Source: Catenulispora sp. EB89 (lineage in GTDB: Bacteria; Actinomycetota; Actinomycetes; Streptomycetales; Catenulisporaceae). From it: 64,000 nucleotides of DNA. Numbering within the stretch: position 1 is the stretch's first letter; each line of letters opens with the position of its first letter. Made by a program: the position numbers and the translations under genes. This document shows, one piece after another, positions 8,228 to 15,600 of the stretch. Below the pieces are notes generated by a model that saw nothing but the letters and a program-made list of their open reading frames with translations, was not told the origin of the DNA and searched no databases. The stretch lies in contig NZ_JBGCCU010000003.1 of the NCBI RefSeq assembly GCF_041261445.1, positions 248,001 to 312,000 of the forward strand, given 5' to 3'.

Positions 8228-9681
8228 CGGGCGATCGCGTCCGAAGTCTGGGCGTCCTGAGTTCGGGCAACCTGAGTCTGGGCAACCTGAGTTCGGGCGT
8301 CCTGAGTCTGGGCGTCCCGCGAAGCCTGGGCGGAACGGGGAGTAGGGAGCGCCAACTCTGCGTTGCGCCGTGTCTTGGGCCAGGCGGTACGCCCGGTGAC
8401 CAGACGGGCGAAGGCACGCCAGGCGATCGCGTAGCTCAGCCAGGCGTAGCCGACCAGCCCGACGCCGATCGCCCAGGCCTGGCGGCTGCTGAGCCCGCGC
8501 TCGCAGCGCCGGCGATAGACCCAGGCCCAGATCGCGAACTCACCGAACCCGATCACGAAGTACAACGCCAGCATCGCCGCGCCGCCGTCCCGCAGGAACG
8601 TCTCCATGAAGGCCGGGTAGCGCGCCGCGTTCGAGAACAACACGATCAACGGCGCCGGGTAGGCGACCGTGCCGATGATCTGCAACCAGGGCTGCGCCAT
8701 GAAGTAGGTGACTTCCAGGAGCCCTGCGTTGGAGAACTGCGGAGACTGCCAGATCTGCGGCAGGTACCGGACGCACTGCATCGAGCCCTGGGCCCAGCGG
8801 GTGCGCTGGACCAGCAGCGCGCGAAGGCTCCACAGCGCCTCCTGCTCCACCCAGGCGTCCGTGGTGTACGCGATCCGCCACCCGGCCAGCATCAGCCGCA
8901 GCCCGATCTCGTAGTCCTCCAACAGGGCGTTGCCCCACGGAGCACCGGCTTCCTGTGCAGCGGAGTCCAATGCCGACAGACGAACGAGTTGGCCGTTGCC
9001 ACCCAGGTTCACCGTCGCCGACCGTTCACGGAGGATCTGCATCGCGGAGATCGGGCCCCGGAACTCCACATCCTGCAACCGCGCCAGCAGCATGGCCGAC
9101 AGGTTGCTGACGATTCCCTTGCCGGGCAGCGGATGGCGCCGGTCGCGGTTGGACATGCGCACTTCGACTTGCGCCGCACCGTAACGGCGGTCGGCGAACA
9201 CCGCGCTACCGGCACAGACCTCGAACAAGTTCGCCGAGGGACGGCCGTCGGCATCGACCACGCACACCAGCACCCTGTCCCGGTCGGCATCGGTCGCCAT
9301 CGTCCGGCACAGCTCCCGGTAGGCGGCATTGAGGGCATCGCCCTTCCCGGTGCGCGCTTCCGGCATGGTCCGACGCACCAGGCGCACAGCGGCGTCATCG
9401 CGACCCAGCTCCTCCACGATGGACGCGGTGGCGTCCTGCGAAGCGTCATCGATGACCCAGAGCACCGCCAACGGGAACGTCCCCCGGAGGTAGGCCACCG
9501 TGTCGGCGATAACGGCTGCTTCGTCGCGACACGGGACCAGGAAGTGCCACTGGTAATGCGCGGGATCACCGGGCGATCCCGGCGAGCGGTGCAGAAAGCT
9601 GAACACCAGCGCGATGACGTACCACAAGAAGGAGAATCCGAAGACCAGGGAGAGGACGACACAGAGTTCGAGCGGATCCAT
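8224..9681 (-). CDS. Processive-type family 2 glycosyltransferase (membrane polysaccharide synthase)
   Basis: A protein of 485 residues from ATG 9681; an upstream TTG at 9762 would overlap the exosortase gene. An N-terminal helix is followed by a GT-A domain with all four processive GT2 signatures: D78-D79 after 'VLWVI', D143-A-D145, E255-D256 in 'LLEDYEIG', and QRTRW at 292-296. Three or four helices follow, as in cellulose- and hyaluronan-synthase-like enzymes. It should polymerise a nucleotide sugar and extrude the chain; the product is unknown. The C-terminus ends in an odd pentapeptide repeat. It lies 25 bases after the exosortase gene and overlaps the lipoprotein gene. Confidence 0.85.
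   Translation of the reverse strand: MDPLELCVVLSLVFGFSFLWYVIALVFSFLHRSPGSPGDPAHYQWHFLVPCRDEAAVIADTVAYLRGTFPLAVLWVIDDASQDATASIVEELGRDDAAVRLVRRTMPEARTGKGDALNAAYRELCRTMATDADRDRVLVCVVDADGRPSANLFEVCAGSAVFADRRYGAAQVEVRMSNRDRRHPLPGKGIVSNLSAMLLARLQDVEFRGPISAMQILRERSATVNLGGNGQLVRLSALDSAAQEAGAPWGNALLEDYEIGLRLMLAGWRIAYTTDAWVEQEALWSLRALLVQRTRWAQGSMQCVRYLPQIWQSPQFSNAGLLEVTYFMAQPWLQIIGTVAYPAPLIVLFSNAARYPAFMETFLRDGGAAMLALYFVIGFGEFAIWAWVYRRRCERGLSSRQAWAIGVGLVGYAWLSYAIAWRAFARLVTGRTAWPKTRRNAELALPTPRSAQASRDAQTQDARTQVAQTQVARTQDAQTSDAIAR
8239..8313. repeat. Five 15-bp tandem repeats encoding A-(Q/R)-T-(Q/S)-(D/V)
   Basis: The last 29 codons of the GT2 gene contain five consecutive 15-base units. They read, in protein, as AQTQD, ARTQV, AQTQV, ARTQD and AQTSD, forming a polar cytoplasmic tail. 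The near-identity of the units at DNA level indicates recent expansion. Confidence 0.85.
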
Positions 9682-9706
9682 TATGTGGTGAAGATACCCT
9701 TCGAGA

Positions 9707-10315
9707 TCAAGACCGCGATCGCCGATCCCGGCCGACACGAGGTCGCCATTCCCGCGAAACAATCAGGTAATAGACAGCCGAAGCCGCCGCCATGCCCACC
9801 AAAGTGAGAATCGAACCGAACAAGGTGTGACCCCAGCCGAAGCCGGTCTGAACACCCCACCAGACCATCAGGCCGGCGATCATCACCAGCCGCAGCAGAT
9901 TGACGGCGATGAAGACCACTGCCGCGGCCGCAGCCGCGAAACCCAGCTTGACCAACGGCCTGGCGCTGTACGCGGCCATGATCCCGGTGATCATCAGCAT
10001 GGGGGCCAGCAAGAACACGCTGCTGCACCCCAGCGACACGTTCAAGCCCAGCATGTGCTTCGTGCCACCGGTCTCGAACGCGAAGAAGAACGTCTGCCGG
10101 TCGGTGACTGCGACAGCCGAGAATCCCAGCAGCTGGTGGACCGCGCCGGCGGCAAGTCTCGACTCGAAGCCCCGGTAGCCCGCTTCGGCGACGATCAGCA
10201 GCGCCGCCGAACCACACATCAGTCCGGCGAACAGCCACCGGACCACGTGGCGGGCACGCGCCGGGGGCAGTACGGCTCGCAGCGCACCATCCCCAGCGAG
10301 GAAGTCAGCGGACAT
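9707..10315 (-). CDS. Exosortase/archaeosortase-family transpeptidase-like membrane protein
   Basis: A 202-residue polytopic protein (about 6-7 helices) with the three invariant exosortase residues in the right order and setting: Cys97 in 'LGCSSVFLL', Arg142 in 'NLLRLVMI' and His163 in 'WGHTLFGS'. Family members cut a C-terminal LPXTG-like or PEP-CTERM-like signal during export and often pass the protein to a glycan or lipid. In Gram-negatives they sit beside exopolysaccharide genes, as here beside a GT2 synthase. The gene starts 4 bases after the stop of a 54-aa peptide with its own sorting-like signal, which makes that peptide the first substrate candidate. Which exosortase subfamily this is I cannot say. 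Confidence 0.85.
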   Translation of the reverse strand: MSADFLAGDGALRAVLPPARARHVVRWLFAGLMCGSAALLIVAEAGYRGFESRLAAGAVHQLLGFSAVAVTDRQTFFFAFETGGTKHMLGLNVSLGCSSVFLLAPMLMITGIMAAYSARPLVKLGFAAAAAAVVFIAVNLLRLVMIAGLMVWWGVQTGFGWGHTLFGSILTLVGMAAASAVYYLIVSREWRPRVGRDRRSRS

Positions 10316-10319
10316 CCGC

Positions 10320-10484
10320 CTAACGGCCCGACCGCTTCAGAACCATCGTGGACCGGACCAAGCACGCACCGGCGACGACCGCCCCCACAGCGAAGCCCAC
10401 GATGACGGCGATGTTCGGAGCTCCCGTCGCCGCCAGGGCGCCCATTCCGCCCGCTCCCCCGATTGCTCCAACGTGAGCACTCAT
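10320..10484 (-). CDS. 54-aa peptide with LAATG sorting-like signal, putative exosortase substrate
   Basis: A short gene with an excellent ribosome site (AGGAG 8 bases before the ATG) ending 4 bases before the exosortase start. The peptide has 16 mostly Gly/Ala residues, then L17-A-A-T-G21, then a hydrophobic helix (residues 25-43) and a basic tail ending KRSGR. This is the three-part layout of a cell-wall sorting signal, and LAxTG is the class E sortase motif of actinobacteria. It has no N-terminal signal peptide, so the whole protein is almost only the anchor. It could be a minimal substrate, a carrier for a glycan, or a small membrane partner of the exosortase. No named family is recognised. 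Confidence 0.7.
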   Translation of the reverse strand: MSAHVGAIGGAGGMGALAATGAPNIAVIVGFAVGAVVAGACLVRSTMVLKRSGR

Positions 10485-10727
10485 TCCGAATTCTCCTCAT
10501 CCGTGGTCGACCTGCCTCAGATTAGCCACTCGGCATCCCGATACCGTCGCCCAACACGCCACGGAATAAGCCACGAATCCCACCGGTCAGAATCACCCTT
10601 CGCGGTAATACAAAGTACCTACTAGGCCGACAGGGCCAATTTCCCGGAGAACCGCGTTGAGGATTTCGGCGACACGCACCCGACCCCACACAGTGGCATC
10701 GCCCAAAGTGATCGACGCGAGAAACGG

Positions 10728-11855
10728 ATGGTGGACATGGCTGCGGGTTCGAATTCTCTGACCGGGACGGCGGTACTGGTCCTGGGAACTCGGCCGGAGA
10801 TCGTGAAACTGGCCCCCGTCGCGCGCCACCTCCCGGACCGGGTCCGCGTCGTCCACACCGGCCAGCACTACGACCACGACATGTCGGACATCTTCTTCGA
10901 CGAGTGCGAACTGCGCCGTCCCGAAACGACTCTCGCCATCGGGGGCAAGCCCCGCGGTGCACAGATCGGCCTGGCCGTGCAAGCCCTCGACGAGTTGTTC
11001 GGCGCGCAGCGGCCCGCGGTCGTGCTGGTCCAAGGCGACACCAATTCTGTGGTCGCCGGCGCACTGGCCGCCAACGCCCACGACATCCCCCTCATCCACG
11101 TCGAGGCCGGACTGCGCAGCCGCGACCGCCGCATGCCCGAGGAGCACAACCGGATCATCGCCGACCACCTGGCGACCGTTCTGTGCGCGGCCACCGAGCT
11201 CAACGTGGAGAACCTGAGGGCCGAAGGCATCCCCGCCGACCGCATCGCCCTGACGGGGAACACCATCGTCGACGCCGTGAACCAGGCGCTGCCCACCGAA
11301 GGACAGCGCGCGAAGGTACTCGCCGAACACGGACTCCAGGCCGACCGGTTCGTCCTGGCCACCATCCACCGACCGGAGAACACCGACGATCCGGCCATCC
11401 TGACCACCGTCATCTCCGAGTTGGCAGCCCTGGCGACAGCCGGATGGCCGGTACTCTTCCCCGCTCATCCCCGCACACGCGCCGCCCTGTACGCGGCCGA
11501 CTGCCACCACCTGCTGGCCGGCCTCATCGTCACCGAGCCGCTCGGCTACGCCGAGTTCCTGGCGCTGGCCGCCGAAGCGGCATTGGTCGTCTCAGACTCC
11601 GGCGGGGTACAGGAGGAAGTCACCGTCCTGAAAAGACCGCTCATCGTCGTACGACGCTCAACCGAACGTCCAGAAGCGCTGCGCGACTTCGCCAGGCTCA
11701 TGCCGCCGGGAACGCCCATCGCCGACGAAGCCCTCACGATGCTCGCTTCCGCTTCATCGGAGCTGCAGCGCCTGTCCGTTCTGGAGTCTCCCTTCGGCGA
11801 CGCACACGCAGGGGCTCATATCGCGCGCATCGTCGAACGGTTCCTGCGCGCCTAG
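10728..11855 (+). CDS. wecB: Non-hydrolysing UDP-N-acetylglucosamine 2-epimerase
   Basis: A 375-residue protein of normal family length. It converts UDP-GlcNAc to UDP-ManNAc in the cytoplasm. Signature stretches are GTRPEIVKLAPV, 'HTGQHYDHDM', 'VQGDTNSV', 'HVEAGLRSRDRRMPEEHNR', 'LTGNTIVDAV', 'TIHRPENTD' and 'VVSDSGGVQEEV', covering both Rossmann halves and the catalytic acidic and His residues. It is transcribed divergently from the exosortase/GT2 operon with 243 bases between, so it plausibly supplies ManNAc-type sugar for that glycan. The start could be ATG 10728 or ATG 10737; neither has a strong ribosome site. Confidence 0.92.
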   Translation: MVDMAAGSNSLTGTAVLVLGTRPEIVKLAPVARHLPDRVRVVHTGQHYDHDMSDIFFDECELRRPETTLAIGGKPRGAQIGLAVQALDELFGAQRPAVVLVQGDTNSVVAGALAANAHDIPLIHVEAGLRSRDRRMPEEHNRIIADHLATVLCAATELNVENLRAEGIPADRIALTGNTIVDAVNQALPTEGQRAKVLAEHGLQADRFVLATIHRPENTDDPAILTTVISELAALATAGWPVLFPAHPRTRAALYAADCHHLLAGLIVTEPLGYAEFLALAAEAALVVSDSGGVQEEVTVLKRPLIVVRRSTERPEALRDFARLMPPGTPIADEALTMLASASSELQRLSVLESPFGDAHAGAHIARIVERFLRA

Positions 11856-11997
11856 CTCAGACGGATACGAAGGCCCGGCGGTCCTCGTTCAACTTGACCA
11901 AGCCAGTTTTGCTAGGAGTCCTAACCCGACCACGGCCGCGCCCCCCCGTCCGTTCCGTGTCCCAGATCTCGGTGAATTGCACAGATAAGGCGCTTAA

Positions 11998-12270
11998 CTA
12001 CAGCTCAGGACCTTGATCGCGATAAGTGGAACCAGGCGTGGCGCCCGCAGGGCTGCGATGAGGATCCACGCGCGACTCGTGTCCGGCGTTGTCCGCCGCA
12101 TCTTGCACCGCGGCGTGCAGGCTGCCGAACGGGGAGACATCCGGGTAGAGCGTGAAGTCCGGCCTGGTTGGCGCGTCAGGGTTCGCGTTCTCCGGCGAAC
12201 CGAATATCTTGCTCAGCCACCCCGCTCGCGGCCGCCGATGACCTCCTGCGGAAGCGCTCCCTCGTCCCAC
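11998..12270 (-). CDS. Possible overlapping small ORF or frameshifted C-terminus of the zinc-ribbon protein
   Basis: After the stop of the zinc-ribbon gene at 12213, coding-like sequence continues in another frame to a TAG at 11998. It has GC-biased third positions and sensible residues such as 'WLSKIFGSPENANPDAP' and 'FTLYPDVSPFGSL'. It could be a separate 90-residue protein from GTG 12270 (weak TTGGA upstream), overlapping by 58 bases. Alternatively the zinc-ribbon gene is frameshifted near 12216 and the intact protein was about 190 residues. I favour the frameshift slightly. No family is recognised. Confidence 0.35.
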   Translation of the reverse strand: MGRGSASAGGHRRPRAGWLSKIFGSPENANPDAPTRPDFTLYPDVSPFGSLHAAVQDAADNAGHESRVDPHRSPAGATPGSTYRDQGPEL

Positions 12271-12572
12271 AGTCGGTCCAAGACGGTCAGGAAGTTCTCC
12301 ATGCCCTCCGGGTCGTCCGTGGGCGGGTTCTTCATCTCCAGCAGCGGATCCGAGGTGACGACGCGCCCCGCCGCGGGACCCGTCGATCCGGTGTAGGAGT
12401 GGCAGTTCGGGCACCAGACGCACGAGGAGATCGTCGGTGACGACCGGCCGTACGACATCCGGTAATAGCGCCTGATCCCGATTGCGTTGCATACCGGACA
12501 TTGCCGGGCTTCTGGGGGAAGGTCGCGCTGCTCGCGCAACAAAGCCACTTCGTTGTCGGAGTAGGCTCGCAC
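12213..12572 (-). CDS. Zinc-ribbon protein downstream of Rhs, candidate immunity protein
   Basis: A 119-residue soluble acidic protein starting with GTG. It has two CPxC knuckles ('QCPVCNAIG' near residue 24 and 'CVWCPNCHSY' near residue 50) that should bind zinc. The second half has no recognised fold and ends 'EEGALPQ'-like. It lies 118 bases after the stop of the Rhs gene on the same strand. This is where immunity genes of polymorphic toxins sit, so neutralising the metalloprotease tip is a reasonable guess only. A hairpin terminator separates the two genes. TTGACG and TAAGGT boxes lie just before the start, so it may have its own, nearly leaderless, promoter. Confidence 0.6.
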   Translation of the reverse strand: MRAYSDNEVALLREQRDLPPEARQCPVCNAIGIRRYYRMSYGRSSPTISSCVWCPNCHSYTGSTGPAAGRVVTSDPLLEMKNPPTDDPEGMENFLTVLDRLWDEGALPQEVIGGRERGG

Positions 12573-12610
12573 ATTTACACCTTATCAGTACTGGTGGTCG
12601 TCAATAGGGC

Positions 12611-12658
12611 GAGGCCGGAAGGCTGCCCCGCCCCGAAGGGGGAGCCGCTTCCGGCCTC
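12611..12658 (-). terminator. Strong hairpin after the Rhs gene
   Basis: GAGGCCGGAAG at 12611-12621 pairs perfectly with CTTCCGGCCTC at 12648-12658. An inner GGCT/CCCC part of the stem pairs with GGGG/AGC around a short loop. It lies 33 bases past the Rhs stop and ends Rhs transcription, or attenuates it into the downstream gene. Confidence 0.75.
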
Positions 12659-12690
12659 GTCACAGGCCTACCGGAAGGTCACGGGCAGGG

Positions 12691-15600
12691 TCAGAACCCG
12701 AATCTGCCCTTGAGCTCCTCCCACTTCGCCTCGCCGTAGGCCTTGGCCGAAATCTCTCCGCCGGGCACCTTGTACTTCACCCACGCGTCCTGGTGGTAGA
12801 CCTCGTGGAAGAATGTGGTCACTGCCTCCTGGACATTCTCGAGACCGATGTTCGAGAAACGGATGATGGGCTTCCCGGTCACGCCCAGATCCGGGCCGCC
12901 GTACGCGGCCGGCGAAATCCCATAGGCCGGATATCCGTCATCATCGAGAATCACCGGCGTATACTCGAAATCGTATTTCGAGGCCAGATCCCCGAACCCG
13001 GCTCGCCCGAGGATCGCCTTGAAGCGGTCGATGCAGATGATCGGCCCGGTCGGGTACCACGCGGGACGGTTCTTCGGCCCTGACCGGTACGCGTCGGCCG
13101 AATCCGTGGCCGCCTGCGTCTCGGACGCGTCCGTCGCGGCCGCATCACGCTCCCAGCCGGTCAGGCCGCCGATGCCCAGCGCCGCTATCTGCCCGGCCAA
13201 CTGGTCACCGGCCTGGCTGTACAAGTCAGCCAGCTGCGGGCAGCCTTCCTGCCGGAGCAGGTCGGCGATGTGGTACAGCCGGTACGCCGGCCGCACCGGC
13301 ACGTAGGTGTCGAAGAAGTTGCTCCAGCCGCCGTTCTTGCCGGTGGCGGCGTCGTAGACGTCCCCGGCGAGCTTGAACGGCGCCTTGACACCGATCACGA
13401 ACCCGCTGGAGAACTCGTCCCACTGGTGCCCCAGCCAGTCGAAGATGTCGTTGCCACTGGGGTCGGTCAGGTACGTCGGCCCATCGGCCACATAGGCATA
13501 GGACGCGACGTAGGGGTCCCCGACCGCCGAGGAATGCGCATCACGGCTGCTGAACCGGCCCGTGCTCGGGTCCATGATGCGGGCCCGCATATCCAGCTTG
13601 CCCGTGATGCTCTGATCCACCAGCGCACCAGTGAAACCGAACGGCTGAGCCGGCGGAGTCGTAACCAGGCTCTTGACCGTCTGAGAACCGAATGCGTCAT
13701 ACGTGTCGGTGTACTGATCCACCCCGGTCGAGGACAGCAGATCAGAGACCGACCCCAGGTAGTCGTGGGTGTCGTAGAACGCGCCGGTGGTGGTGTGTTC
13801 GGAGGTGATCGTACCCAGCGGGTCATAGTGATAGTCGCCGGTCAGCGCACCACTGCCGGTGGTCATGGTGGCCAGTTGCGGCAGCTGACCGTTCGAGTCC
13901 CATGTCTGAACCCGGTTCAAGCCGCCGCTGACAAAGGTCTTCACCCGGTTGCCGGCGGCATCGTAGGTGAATGTCTTGGCGAGGCCGCCGATGGTCCCGC
14001 CGGACAGCTCGCCAGCGGCGTTGTACGTGAACGTGTTGGTCCCGGCAGCGGTCTGATCGCCGTCGGCATCGTAGGTGTAAGAGGTCGTCGCCGTGCCCTT
14101 GACCGAGGTCGTCAGCTCGTCGGCGGCGTCATACGTGTACGTGGTCGTCGACCCGCCCGCACTCTGCGTCAGCCGGTTGCCGACCTTGTCGTAGGTGTAC
14201 GTGCTGACCGTCGACCCGGACGGGCAGCCCGTCGTCGCCGACGGCGTGGTGCAGGCGCTGGTCAACCGCCCAGCGGTGTCATAGCCGTAGGTGAGCGTGG
14301 AAGCGCTCGCCCCGCTGTGCGTCACTGCGATCGACGTCGGCCGACCGTCCTGGTCCAGCGTCAGGTTCTCCGAAGCCAACGTCGCCGTGCTGCTGGCCGC
14401 CTTGATACCGGTGAGCTGCCCCGCGGCGTCTATCGTGCGGGTCTCGGTGTACCCGACCGTGGCAGGCAGCGCGCTGGAGACCAGGTTGCCGGCGGTGTCA
14501 TAGCCGTAGGTGGTCGTGGCTCCATCCGCGGTCTGCGTGGCCAGCTCGTTGTCCCCGTTGTAGGTGTAAGTGGTGTTCTCACCGTCCGGGTACGTGCGCG
14601 AGGTGACGTTGCCCGCGTTGTCGTAGGCGTACGTGAAACCGGCCTCCGTCGAGGTGCCGGTGACCCCGGTCAGACGCCCGGCCGCGTCATATCCCAAGGT
14701 CCGGGCACCGGTGGCGTCGGTGAGACCGGTCAGGTGGCCGGCCTTGTCGAAGACCTGGGCGACCGCGGTGGTGCCATCGGAATAGGCGGTGTTGGTGACC
14801 AGTCCGCGACCGTCATAGGTGCGGGTCGTGGTCTGACCACGGGCGTTGGTGAACACCACCGCATGGCCGTCGGCGTCGTACGTATACCCGACCGCGTGGC
14901 TCAACGGGTCGGTGACGCCGGTGAGCCGCCGTGCCGCGTCATAGGCGTACGTCGTGACGTGAGCGTTGGCATCGGTACGGGTGACCACATCGCCCACCAC
15001 GTCGTAGCCGTAAGTGGTCGCCCCGCCATCGGGCGCGGTAACCCCGGTCACCCGGCTGTCGGCGTCGTAGGCATAGGTCGTGACCGCGCCGGTCGGATCG
15101 GTGGTCGAGGTCTGCCGGTTGTCGCCGTCGAACGCCGCCGCGTGAACACCGCCGAGCGGGTCCGTCACCGTCGTGGGGTTCCCGGCCGCGTCGTAGCCGT
15201 AGGTGGTGGTGTAGGCGGCGGGATTGCCGCCGGTGACCGTGCCGCGGGGATCGATCGAGGTCACGGTCCGCTCGTCGGCGTCGAAGGTCCACTTCGTCGT
15301 CTCACCGGCCGCGGTGGTCTGCGAGACGTGGTTGCCGTCGGCGTCATAGGCCGCGCTCGAGCGGTTGCCGTCGCGGTCGACGGCCGTCAGCTGCCGGCCG
15401 AGCGCGTCGTAGGTGAAGGTCGCCGCGTGCCCGAGAGCATCGATGGCGGAGGTGACGTCGCCGGTCGCGTCGTAGCCGGTCTTGGTCACCGCCCCCAGCG
15501 GATCGGTGACGCTGACCTTCCGGTTGATGACGTCGTAGGCGGTGGTGCTGACCGCACCGGTCGGATCGGTGACAGTGGTCTGATTGCCGTTGGCGTCGTA

